Virus record (IMG/VR): IMGVR_UViG_3300027494_000010
Location: 1-34,522 of that record
Reading direction: 5' to 3' (one strand)
From: a virus
DNA length: 34,522 nucleotides
Every line of letters starts with the position of its first letter. Within the stretch, counting starts at the first letter, position 1. The translations under genes were made by a program, and so were the position numbers. Of the stretch, positions 7,260 to 13,118 are shown piece by piece. The notes beneath the pieces were generated by a model. The model had not been told where the DNA came from. It did not search any database and was given only the letters and a program-made list of their open reading frames with translations.

Positions 7260-7505
7260 ATGTCTTTCTACGGTGACTTCAAGGCCCAGCATTTTGGGAC
7301 CCCGATGACCGACGCGGAATGGCGCGTTGAGCTGATGGACTGGGTGGCGCGCCACCCGACGGAAGCGGGCGAGGAACTGGCGCAGCACATGGATGATGAC
7401 CTCGTCGCCAAGCTGGTGTCGGCGCCGGAGGAATTCGCGCGGGATTGCGTGGAGATCCTCAAGTCTCACATCATCGTCATGGCGAGCCGCGCCGATGACG
7501 CCTGA
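7260..7505 (+). CDS. small acidic hypothetical protein, 81 aa
   Basis: First gene of the central + operon. The start at 7260 (MSFYGDFKAQHFG) is fixed by a strong AGGAGAG 6 nt upstream; the frame is open to 7161 but that part is leader. The protein is helical-looking and acidic (EELAQHMDDDLVAK, DCVEILKSH). No family is recognised. It overlaps the next gene by 11 nt. Its position immediately downstream of the divergent promoter suggests early expression; function cannot be inferred. Confidence 0.7.
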   Translation: MSFYGDFKAQHFGTPMTDAEWRVELMDWVARHPTEAGEELAQHMDDDLVAKLVSAPEEFARDCVEILKSHIIVMASRADDA

Positions 7506-7710
7506 CTACCTGCGGATCCGCGCCCATCTGGACAGGATGGGCGTGCAGACGATGGCGGCGTTTCGGGCGCTCACGCCCGAGGCGCGCCAGCCGTTCATTG
7601 AGTGGCACATGCGGACGCTGGGCGGCGATGAGAACGACGCCTGGGACGCTGCGCTTGACATCCTGATTGACGACGAACTTTGGGAGGACCCGTATGGGCG
7701 CACACCATAA
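7495..7710 (+). CDS. small hypothetical protein, 71 aa
   Basis: The protein begins MTPDYLRIRAHLDRMGVQTM and continues with an alpha-helical, acidic C-terminal half (WDAALDILIDDELWEDPYG). The ATG at 7495 lies within the end of the upstream gene, implying translational coupling; the longer frame back to 7393 is entirely inside that gene and is rejected. No recognised family. It overlaps the HTH-containing gene downstream by 17 nt. Confidence 0.6.
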   Translation: MTPDYLRIRAHLDRMGVQTMAAFRALTPEARQPFIEWHMRTLGGDENDAWDAALDILIDDELWEDPYGRTP

Positions 7711-8098
7711 ACCGACGCCATCTGGCGTTCGCGACCCGCATGAAGGCCCGTTGCCGGGCGACGCCAGCTATCGGCTCCACTTCCCCGACGCCCGGTCGTT
7801 CAGCGCCGCGATGGCGCTGGCCGCCCGGCTGGACGCCAAGGGCCTGCACCGCCGCGCCTGGCGGGTGCGGTGGAATCTGGACGGTGAGCAGCCGGTGTAC
7901 GCGCCGGTCAGCGCCGTGGCGTACGACGATGACGACAGCGAGGCCCAGCGCCTCATCAAGCGGGCTCAGATGAGCCATCAGAAGATAGGCGATGCCATTG
8001 GCGTCGCCAAGCAGACCGTCACTAAATGGGGTGCGGGCGGGCAGATAGGGCCAGACAAACTTGAACGCCTGAAGGCGTTCGTGGAGGGATTGAAATGA
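7694..8098 (+). CDS. HTH-containing putative DNA-binding protein
   Basis: A 134-aa protein in two parts. Residues 1-85 or so are a mixed N-terminal domain (MGAHHKPTPSGV..., with LHFPDARSFSAAMALAARL). The C-terminal ~45 residues look like an XRE/Cro-type helix-turn-helix: QKIGDAIGVAKQTVTKWGAG, with the turn between GDAIG and AKQTVTKW. The ATG at 7694 has GGGAGG 6 nt upstream. It is the only obvious HTH regulator candidate in the window, so it could act on the divergent promoter region or on the palindrome upstream of terS, but this is speculation. The N-terminal domain could instead bind another protein or the host machinery. It overlaps the next gene by ATGA. Confidence 0.7.
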   Translation: MGAHHKPTPSGVRDPHEGPLPGDASYRLHFPDARSFSAAMALAARLDAKGLHRRAWRVRWNLDGEQPVYAPVSAVAYDDDDSEAQRLIKRAQMSHQKIGDAIGVAKQTVTKWGAGGQIGPDKLERLKAFVEGLK

Positions 8099-8502
8099 GC
8101 TACACACCGGGGCCGTGGATCGTGTGTGAGCAACGTCATCCGTACAAAGATGGCAGCAAATATCACGTTGAGCGCGGCATTTACACGCAGCGCATTCACC
8201 CGCAACTCAAAGATCATGCGCCAATTGTCTGCTTAAGCATTGGCATTGGTATGGAGGGAGAAAAAGCCGTTTCGTTTGTCCACATCGAGGAAGCGAACGC
8301 CCGGCTGATTGCAGCCGCGCCGGAACTATTGGAGGTGCTGAAGAACGTCACCGCGCATTTGGTCGCGGCGCACAGTCTTCTTCAGCGAGGCGGCAAGAGT
8401 GCGGCAGCGTCCGACGCCGTGTTTAACCTGATGTTGTCGGACTACGAGAAATCTTTTGAAAGCGGCCGCGCCGCCATAGCCAAAGCGGAGGAAGTGAAAT
8501 GA
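8095..8502 (+). CDS. phage hypothetical protein with ANARLIAAAPELLE motif
   Basis: A 135-aa protein beginning MSYTPGPWIVCEQRHPYKDG. The segment HIEEANARLIAAAPELLEVL is a recurring motif in small accessory proteins of many Gram-negative phages and prophages whose function is unknown. The N-terminal part (TPGPWIV followed by beta-type segments) is typical of the same family. It starts in an ATGA overlap with the HTH gene and ends in an ATGA overlap with the next gene. Recognition is of the family type only; no activity is implied. Confidence 0.75.
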   Translation: MSYTPGPWIVCEQRHPYKDGSKYHVERGIYTQRIHPQLKDHAPIVCLSIGIGMEGEKAVSFVHIEEANARLIAAAPELLEVLKNVTAHLVAAHSLLQRGGKSAAASDAVFNLMLSDYEKSFESGRAAIAKAEEVK

Positions 8503-8894
8503 AAAAACTGAGAGAAGCGGCGCAGGCCGTGATGTCGGCGGAATCGCTGGGCGAGATGGCGACGGCGCTTGATTCTTTGCGCGACGCGCTGGCCGAGGAA
8601 CCGCCCCTCTCGGCACAGGAACTCCACGCCGCTGGCTGGCGACGCTGCGCCGAGGGGCAGGGTGAGACGCAGCACTGCGCACTGCTAGAGGCTGCGGTGC
8701 TGGCCGAGCGCGAGGCGTGCGCCAAGGCTGTGGAGCGTTACGCTGGGGCTTGGGACGATGAGGGCTACGCGATTGCCCAAGCAATCCGCGCAAGGGGGGA
8801 AGAGGACAAATTTGAAATCAAGGAAGATCGAATTCACCGCGACGCAGGCGGTACGCGGGCTGCAACTGCAATCCGCGCAAGGGGGAACACATGA
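8499..8894 (+). CDS. IRARG-family small protein with duplicated C-terminal module
   Basis: A 131-aa helical protein (MKKLREAAQAVMSAESLGE). It contains AEREACAKAVERYAG and AIRARG, shared with the two following genes. Unusually the IRARG end occurs twice, at about residues 96-100 and again just before the stop (AIRARGNT), separated by EEDKFEIKEDRIHRDAGG. At the DNA level the same 15-mer occurs at 8784 and 8871. The extra 29 residues look like the remnant of another gene of the array fused by recombination between repeats. Function is unknown; the family is seen in accessory regions of proteobacterial phages. Confidence 0.7.
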   Translation: MKKLREAAQAVMSAESLGEMATALDSLRDALAEEPPLSAQELHAAGWRRCAEGQGETQHCALLEAAVLAEREACAKAVERYAGAWDDEGYAIAQAIRARGEEDKFEIKEDRIHRDAGGTRAATAIRARGNT

Positions 8895-9438
8895 AAAGGG
8901 AAGATGTTATCCGGCTTGCCGAGCAGGCGGGATTTGAAATTGAGCAGCCGTCGGACGGGCACAACGTGAGCGGTGACAACGCTTGCCTTGAACGCTTCGC
9001 GGCTCTAGTCGCCGCCGCCGAGGGCGAACGAGTAACGCTAGCTGCTTTGCAAGCGGCAGAGCAAACCACTGCGGTTGTCGTTGAAGGAATCCAAGCAGCA
9101 GTTCTGGCCGAGCGTGAGGCGTGTGCGAACGTACTTCAGGCCGGAATCGATGAGTGGGTTCCGGCACCCGATGCAGTATCCGCGCTTCGGTGGGCGCTTG
9201 AGGACATCCGCGCAAGGGGGCAGGAATGAATAGGGAACGCATTCTCAAAATGGCGAGCGTGGCGGGGGTTTACATCTACGAAGGGAGTTCTTTCGCTGAA
9301 GATTGCTATTTGAATCTTCTGGACGACGTTGCCGCCGCTGCCGCCGCTGAAGAGCGAGAGGCGATTTGCCGGCTGGTTCAGGACATGTTTTGCGGGGCCG
9401 ATGCGGACAAGATGGTCAAAGTAATCCGCGCAAGGGGG
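8784..9438 (+). repeat. four dispersed copies of atccgcgcaaggggg
   Basis: The 15-mer occurs exactly at 8784-8798, 8871-8885, 9206-9220 and 9424-9438. It encodes the C-terminal IRARG of successive small genes. Three of the copies lie a few bases before the next ATG, so the aaggggg end also serves as the ribosome-binding site for the following gene. Two copies (8871, 9424) continue identically through aacacatgaa. Confidence 0.92.
8891..9229 (+). CDS. IRARG-family small protein
   Basis: A 112-aa protein beginning MKREDVIRLAEQAGFEIE, with FAALVAAAEGERVTL, AEREACANVLQ and a C-terminal ALEDIRARGQE. The order matches the modular small proteins of phage accessory operons: an N-terminal 'xIxxLAxxAGF' helix, a 'RFAALVAAAE' segment, an 'AEREACA' helix and a terminal IRARG. 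It starts within ATGA from the previous gene; the repeat-encoded aaggggg 6 nt before the start is its ribosome-binding site. Function is unknown. Confidence 0.72.
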   Translation: MKREDVIRLAEQAGFEIEQPSDGHNVSGDNACLERFAALVAAAEGERVTLAALQAAEQTTAVVVEGIQAAVLAEREACANVLQAGIDEWVPAPDAVSALRWALEDIRARGQE

Positions 9439-9447
9439 AACACATGA
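9226..9447 (+). CDS. IRARG-family small protein, 73 aa
   Basis: The shortest member of the local family: MNRERILKMASVAGVYIYEG at the N-terminus, VAAAAAAEEREAICRLVQDM in the middle, and VIRARGNT at the end. It lacks the longer central part of its neighbour, consistent with module loss or exchange at the shared repeats. It starts in an ATGA overlap, with the repeat-derived GGGGG and AGGA (in gggggcaggaatg) upstream. Function is unknown. Confidence 0.7.
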   Translation: MNRERILKMASVAGVYIYEGSSFAEDCYLNLLDDVAAAAAAEEREAICRLVQDMFCGADADKMVKVIRARGNT

Positions 9448-9668
9448 ACCGCGACGTTTGCGGCTCATGCTTCGCCCCGGCGGCGCTGTGTGAATGCAAT
9501 AGGAGGATAGGAATGACCGACAACGAATTCATTGAGGCGCTGCTGTTCAAGGCGCCGGTCCGGGACGAAGCGCCCGACCTTGACGAAAAGCGCCGCGCGG
9601 CGCTGGACTGGCTGGGCGAGCGGTGGCTGCTGCACCAGGCGAACAGCCCGGCGAAGCGCAATGAGTGA
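9444..9668 (+). CDS. small protein with Cys-rich N-terminus (alternative start 9513)
   Basis: From the ATG at 9444 the product is 74 aa and starts MNRDVCGSCFAPAALCECNR, a C-x2-C-x6-C-x-C cluster that could bind zinc. A second in-frame ATG at 9513 (MTDNEFIEALLFKAP) has a perfect AGGAGG 6 nt upstream and would give a 51-aa product without the cysteines. The 9444 start also has the repeat-derived aaggggg in front, so both forms may be made. The C-terminal part is helical and charged. It overlaps the VRR-NUC start by 8 nt. No family recognised. Confidence 0.55.
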   Translation: MNRDVCGSCFAPAALCECNRRIGMTDNEFIEALLFKAPVRDEAPDLDEKRRAALDWLGERWLLHQANSPAKRNE

Positions 9669-9936
9669 GAAGGTCGTCGAGCAGTACCTGGTCAAGCGCG
9701 TCAAGGCGGCGGGCGGGGTGGCGTATAAGTTCGCCAGCCTGAGCCACCGGGGCGTGGCGGACCGCATCGTCTGCCTGCCCGGCCAGACGTGGTTCATCGA
9801 ACTCAAAACAACCGGCGGGCGCCTGTCTGAGCTGCAAAAGGTCTTTGCGGAGGACATGCGCCGGCTGGGCCAAAAATATACGGTCTTGTGGACCAGAGAG
9901 GATGTGGACGAATGGATCTTAGACAATACCAAATAG
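9661..9936 (+). CDS. VRR-NUC domain nuclease
   Basis: A compact 91-aa VRR-NUC nuclease of the PD-(D/E)XK superfamily. The catalytic pattern is visible: E7 in the first helix (SEKVVEQYLVKRVKAAGG), D34 in HRGVADRIVCLPG, and ELK at 47-49 (WFIELKTTGG), followed by LSELQKVFAEDM. Single-domain VRR-NUC proteins are common next to SNF2-type helicases in phage replication modules, and that is the arrangement here: the helicase start lies 25 nt inside this gene's end. Its role is probably structure-specific cleavage of branched DNA together with the helicase. The start at 9661 matches the usual family start; the frame open to 9532 is rejected as overlap with the previous gene. Confidence 0.92.
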   Translation: MSEKVVEQYLVKRVKAAGGVAYKFASLSHRGVADRIVCLPGQTWFIELKTTGGRLSELQKVFAEDMRRLGQKYTVLWTREDVDEWILDNTK

Positions 9937-12119
9937 AAGCTGCCCAGTTCCTGTTCTCGACACCGCGCAGCATGGTGCTGGCGCCCGTCGGCGCCGGCAA
10001 GACCGCCACCGCGCTGACGGCCATGCAGGCCGCGCTGGCGACCGGGCAGGTACGTCGGTGGCTGGTCGTCGCGCCGAAGCGCGTGGTGACCGCTGTGTGG
10101 CCCGTAGAGGCGCCCATCTGGGCGCCCGGCATGACGGTCGCCCTGTCCATCGGCACGCCGGCCCAGCGGCTGGCTGCTGTGCAGTCGGACGCGCAGGTCG
10201 TGGTGACCAACTACGATAACCTGCAATGGCTGGCGACGCAGCGGATGGACTTCGACGGCGTGGTGTTCGACGAACTCACCCGGTTGAAGAACCCGTCCGG
10301 TAAGCGGTTCAAGGCGATTGAGAAGGCGTTGGCGCCGATACAGGTGCGCTGGGGTCTGACCGGGTCGTTCACGTCCAACGGGCTGGAGGATGTGTTCGGG
10401 CAGTGCAAGATCGTGGACGAACGTCTGCTCGGCCGCAGCAAGGGCGCGTTCCTGCAACAGTACTTCTACTGCATCAGCCGCGATTTCAACGACTGGGCAC
10501 CGGTGCCGGGCTCGCTGGAAAAAGTCATGGCCCGCATCAAGCCGGCCACCTTCCTGCTCGACCCTGGCATCTACACCACCACCCTGCCGCCGCTGCACGT
10601 CGTGGAACTGACCACGCGCATCGCCGACCGGGCGCCGTATGAGTCGATGAAGAAGAAGTTCGTAGCGGAGTTCGGCGACACCCGCGCCATCGCCCAGACC
10701 GCCGCTACCGTCACCGGCAAGCTCCAGCAGATGTCCTGCATAGCACACGACACCCCTGTGCTGACAGATGCCGGATGGATGCCCATACAAGACGTCACTT
10801 CCGCGCATTGCGTATGGGACGGCGAAGAGTGGGTTAATCAGGACGGGTGCATTCCCAAAGGAGTGCAACTAACTGACGTCTGTTTTGGCGTGCGGATGAC
10901 GTATAATCACGAGGTGTTAACCGTAGCAGGTTGGAAAACCGCCAAAGAGGTGATTGATGGGAATGCCGGCAAAAGATTTGACAGGGCAGCGGTTCGGTTA
11001 CCTGACCGCATTGCGGCGCCACGGGTCGAACGGGAACTATTGCGCGACATGGCTTTGTCAATGCGATTGCGGGGTGCAAGTCGTGCGGCAAAGTCAGTAT
11101 TTGCGGGACTCGACCCGCAAGGGGGCGCGGAGTTGTGGGTGTCGCCACAACAACACCGATCATGGAATGTCTGCCAGCCGACCGTTTCGCATCTGGACGC
11201 ATATGCGCCAGAGATGCTTGAGCCCTCGAGACAAAGATTTTCCTCGCTACGGCGGCGCGGGGGTAAGCATTTGCAACTCGTGGGCAGAGTCTTTCAATGC
11301 GTTTTGGGCCGACATGCAGCATGGGTACGCCGACAACTTAACAATAGACCGCGTGGATGGGTCGAAAGGCTACTGCAAGGAAAACTGCCGGTGGGCAACT
11401 ATGCGGGAACAGCAAAACAACCGAAAGGACAATGTGTGGCTGGACACGCCGAAGGGACGAATGACCGTTTCGCAAGCCGCAGCGGCGTATGGGCTTCGTT
11501 CTGTAACGCTGCACGCGCGGCTTTTTCGGTACAAATGGGATTTAGCCCGCGCACTGAGTACGCCCGGACGTACGACTTGTTGAATTGCGGGCCGCGCAGT
11601 CGATTCGTGGTTTTAGGGGAGGATGGCCGCGCGCTGGTCGTCCACAACTGCGGGTTCGTCTACGCCGACGGCGCCACGCACTGGTATTCGGAACACAAAT
11701 TAGAACGGCTGGATGAGCTACTTGAAGAAAATCAGTTCGCGCCTACAATAATCGTTTACAACTATCAGGCCGAGTTGGCGGCGCTGAAGGCGCGCTATGG
11801 GGCCAGAGCCGTAACGATGGAGGATCCTCGTGCTGTCGAGCGCTGGAACTGCGGAAAAGTATCCATCCTCCTGCTGCACCCCAAGTCAGCCGGACATGGC
11901 CTTAACCTACAGCACGGCGGGAGCAAGATGGTTTTTCTGTCGCTGCCTTGGTCGCTGGAACTCTTTGAGCAGACCGTCGGCCGGCTGCATCGCAGCGGGC
12001 AGCAACACGCCGTCTGGTGCTATGTCATTCTGGCGGAACAGACGATAGACCAGACCATCTGGCGCGCACTGCACGACAAACGAAACCTGTCCGATATTGC
12101 CTTGGAGGCACTGAAATGA
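9912..12119 (+). CDS. SNF2-type DNA helicase interrupted by an intein
   Basis: Superfamily-2 (SNF2-like) helicase. Precursor of 735 aa: N-extein 275 aa, intein 304 aa, C-extein 156 aa, giving a spliced helicase of 431 aa. The N-extein has MDLRQYQIEAAQFL, Walker A APVGAGKT (24-31), the DExx box DELT (120-123) and motif III LTGS (149-152). The C-extein has motif V SAGHGLNLQHG and motif VI QTVGRLHRSGQQ. The intein is inserted between the two RecA-like lobes, after MS and before CGFVYADGA, where uninterrupted relatives run straight through. The start at 9912 gives the family-typical N-terminus; AGAGAGG lies 10 nt upstream. Without splicing the two lobes would be separated, so activity should depend on the intein. 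Confidence 0.93.
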   Translation: MDLRQYQIEAAQFLFSTPRSMVLAPVGAGKTATALTAMQAALATGQVRRWLVVAPKRVVTAVWPVEAPIWAPGMTVALSIGTPAQRLAAVQSDAQVVVTNYDNLQWLATQRMDFDGVVFDELTRLKNPSGKRFKAIEKALAPIQVRWGLTGSFTSNGLEDVFGQCKIVDERLLGRSKGAFLQQYFYCISRDFNDWAPVPGSLEKVMARIKPATFLLDPGIYTTTLPPLHVVELTTRIADRAPYESMKKKFVAEFGDTRAIAQTAATVTGKLQQMSCIAHDTPVLTDAGWMPIQDVTSAHCVWDGEEWVNQDGCIPKGVQLTDVCFGVRMTYNHEVLTVAGWKTAKEVIDGNAGKRFDRAAVRLPDRIAAPRVERELLRDMALSMRLRGASRAAKSVFAGLDPQGGAELWVSPQQHRSWNVCQPTVSHLDAYAPEMLEPSRQRFSSLRRRGGKHLQLVGRVFQCVLGRHAAWVRRQLNNRPRGWVERLLQGKLPVGNYAGTAKQPKGQCVAGHAEGTNDRFASRSGVWASFCNAARAAFSVQMGFSPRTEYARTYDLLNCGPRSRFVVLGEDGRALVVHNCGFVYADGATHWYSEHKLERLDELLEENQFAPTIIVYNYQAELAALKARYGARAVTMEDPRAVERWNCGKVSILLLHPKSAGHGLNLQHGGSKMVFLSLPWSLELFEQTVGRLHRSGQQHAVWCYVILAEQTIDQTIWRALHDKRNLSDIALEALK
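10737..11648 (+). mobile_element. intein in the SNF2 helicase
   Basis: 304-codon intein read in the helicase frame. The N-terminal block starts with catalytic Cys1 (CIAHDTPVLTDAGW). Block B is VRMTYNHEVLTVAGW with the T-x2-H motif (Thr codon at 10899, His codon at 10908). The C-terminal blocks are TYDLLNCGPRSRFVV and ALVVHN, with penultimate His, terminal Asn and Cys as the +1 extein residue. The position normally filled by an in-frame endonuclease, between block B and the YDLL block, instead holds about 200 residues of Arg/Ala-rich, unfamiliar sequence. That segment is the overprint of an HNH gene in the +1 frame. Boundaries follow from the standard Cys...HN/Cys rule. Confidence 0.92.
10957..11583 (+). 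CDS. HNH homing endonuclease nested out of frame inside the intein
   Basis: 208-aa endonuclease in the +1 frame relative to the helicase-intein. It has an N-terminal LTGQRFGYLTAL segment, a zinc-type cluster WLCQCDCG plus CGC (C34/C36/C38, C60/C62), the nuclease core LTIDRVDGSKGYCKENCRWA with REQQNNR (about 128-155), and a C-terminal SQAAAAYGLRSVTLHARL segment like a NUMOD/HTH DNA-binding module. Its own Shine-Dalgarno AAAGAGG (10944-10950) sits 6 nt before the ATG. An in-frame TGA at 10951 just upstream excludes a simple read-in fusion. An ATG at 10963 is an alternative start. Its stop (11581-11583) falls within the codons of intein block F. The expected role is to cut intein-less helicase alleles and spread the element. 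Confidence 0.9.
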   Translation: MGMPAKDLTGQRFGYLTALRRHGSNGNYCATWLCQCDCGVQVVRQSQYLRDSTRKGARSCGCRHNNTDHGMSASRPFRIWTHMRQRCLSPRDKDFPRYGGAGVSICNSWAESFNAFWADMQHGYADNLTIDRVDGSKGYCKENCRWATMREQQNNRKDNVWLDTPKGRMTVSQAAAAYGLRSVTLHARLFRYKWDLARALSTPGRTTC

Positions 12120-12289
12120 AGACCTGGCGAAAACTGTTGGCCGACATGCCAAACATGACCGAGAACGAAATCAAGGAAATGCTGATGGAAGAACACGCAG
12201 GCCGGCGCCGCGTGACCGTCATGCTGCGCCTGCACCAGCGGTTCTGCGCGATGCGCGCCGAGCGCGAGCGCAAGGAACTGATGGCATGA
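12116..12289 (+). CDS. small hypothetical helical protein, 57 aa
   Basis: The protein reads MKTWRKLLADMPNMTENEIK at the N-terminus and continues as one long charged helix (EEHAGRRRVTVMLRLHQRF). It is short and basic, and begins in an ATGA overlap with the helicase stop, so it is translationally coupled to it. The pattern 'TENEIKEMLMEE' followed by an Arg-rich helix is common in small phage proteins of unknown role sitting after SNF2 genes. No function assigned. Confidence 0.65.
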   Translation: MKTWRKLLADMPNMTENEIKEMLMEEHAGRRRVTVMLRLHQRFCAMRAERERKELMA

Positions 12290-12558
12290 CCGACACGGTC
12301 AACCACCCGCCCCACTACACCGCAGGTGGGGTCGAGTGCATTGACGCGCTGGAGGCCGCCACCGTCGGTCTGACGGGCATTGAGGCGGTCTGCACCGCCA
12401 ACGCCATCAAGTACCTGTGGCGGTGGAAGCGCAAGGGCGGGATCGAAGATCTGCGGAAGGCCCGCTGGTACTTGGACCGGCTTATCGCGCGAGGAGCGCC
12501 ACCAGCCCCGCCACCGCCGCCCCCCGGCCGACCTCCATCCAAGCCCATCGACTGCTGA
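12286..12558 (+). CDS. DUF3310 protein (nucleotide-kinase-like fold family)
   Basis: Residues 1-69 match the DUF3310 signature: VNHPPHYTAGGVECIDALEA, then AIKYLWRWKRKGGIEDLRKA and WYLDRLI. This domain is widespread in phages and forms part of T7 gp1.7, a nucleotide kinase, but a kinase role is not shown by the short form alone. The last ~20 residues (RGAPPAPPPPPPGRPPS and on) are low-complexity proline and are encoded in the overlap with the convergent minus-strand gene at 12482-12949, so the tail may simply reflect codons imposed by the opposite strand. Start in ATGA overlap. Last gene of the + operon. Confidence 0.85.
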   Translation: MTDTVNHPPHYTAGGVECIDALEAATVGLTGIEAVCTANAIKYLWRWKRKGGIEDLRKARWYLDRLIARGAPPAPPPPPPGRPPSKPIDC

Positions 12559-12949
12559 CCGGCACCCCCTGCGCGGCGATAGCGCCCAGCGCAGGGGCCA
12601 CCCCCGCCGCCACGACCATCGGCCAGTAGGCTAGGTCAACCGCCAGCATCGGTGCGGTGACGGCGGCGAAGACCGCGCCGATCCTGAGCTGCCCCAGCCA
12701 TCCCTTGAGCCGTCGCCCGTCCGGGCGGATGAGTTCGGCCATGACGGACATGTCCTGTCGGTCGCCTTGGGCGTACAGGACGCCGGCCAGCAGGCACCAC
12801 CAGTCGGGGCGGATGAGCATGGCGACCAGCGCGCCACTGGCGTACCAGGCGGCCATGCGGACGATGTCGCGGCCCCAGAAGCGGCGCTCCGGGAAGCCGC
12901 CGCGCATCCGGTCGGCGAGCGCCGCGAACAGGATGACGAGCGGAGTCAT
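12482..12949 (-). CDS. phage integral membrane protein near lysis genes
   Basis: A 155-aa protein with several hydrophobic segments: MTPLVILFAALADRM at the start, AAWYASGALVAMLI near 35, WWCLLAGVLYA near 50, then IGAVFAAVTAPMLAVDLAYW and VVAAGVAPALGAIAA. It fits a four- or five-pass inner-membrane protein. It begins in an ATGA overlap with the small holin-like gene and is the most downstream gene of the minus-strand late operon. This is a recurrent hypothetical membrane protein in phage lysis regions. Its last 77 nt overlap the 3' end of the convergent DUF3310 gene, with no terminator between them. Confidence 0.75.
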   Translation of the reverse strand: MTPLVILFAALADRMRGGFPERRFWGRDIVRMAAWYASGALVAMLIRPDWWCLLAGVLYAQGDRQDMSVMAELIRPDGRRLKGWLGQLRIGAVFAAVTAPMLAVDLAYWPMVVAAGVAPALGAIAAQGVPVSSRWAWMEVGRGAAVAGLVALLAR

Positions 12950-13107
12950 CCGCGCCGGATGACCTCGATGAGGCCGATGGCGGCGGTGACCGCAGCGCCG
13001 ATGGCCGGGATGAGGTCAGGGGCGACTTGGACGCCGAAGCCACCCACGATAAGGGCAACGCCGCGCCAGGTGCTGGCTTCTCTCAAACGAGCAAAAACAT
13101 ATTCCAT
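12946..13107 (-). CDS. small holin-like membrane protein, 53 aa
   Basis: This gene is short: MEYVFARLREASTWRGVALI, then VGGFGVQVAPDLIPAIGAAV and a final TAAIGLIEVIRRG. The pattern of a charged N-terminus, REASTWRG, a hydrophobic stretch, a short Pro-containing turn, a second hydrophobic stretch and a basic end is that of a widespread family of small holin-like phage proteins. AAGGA lies 8 nt before the ATG. The stop overlaps the next start (ATGA). It lies directly after the endolysin gene, the usual place for a holin. Which of the two small membrane proteins here is the functional holin cannot be settled from sequence. Confidence 0.78.
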   Translation of the reverse strand: MEYVFARLREASTWRGVALIVGGFGVQVAPDLIPAIGAAVTAAIGLIEVIRRG

Positions 13108-13118
13108 GTAAAATTTCC

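Noticed and set aside
10750-11640. Helicase pseudogene interrupted by an inserted HNH gene
   Set aside because: The helicase frame is uninterrupted and both ends of the insert match intein splicing blocks at a precise Cys...HN/Cys junction, so this is an intein and not a broken gene.
10737-11648. Group I or group II intron carrying the HNH gene
   Set aside because: The insert is open in the extein frame and encodes protein-splicing motifs; an intron would not need to keep the frame, and no intron core was recognised by eye.
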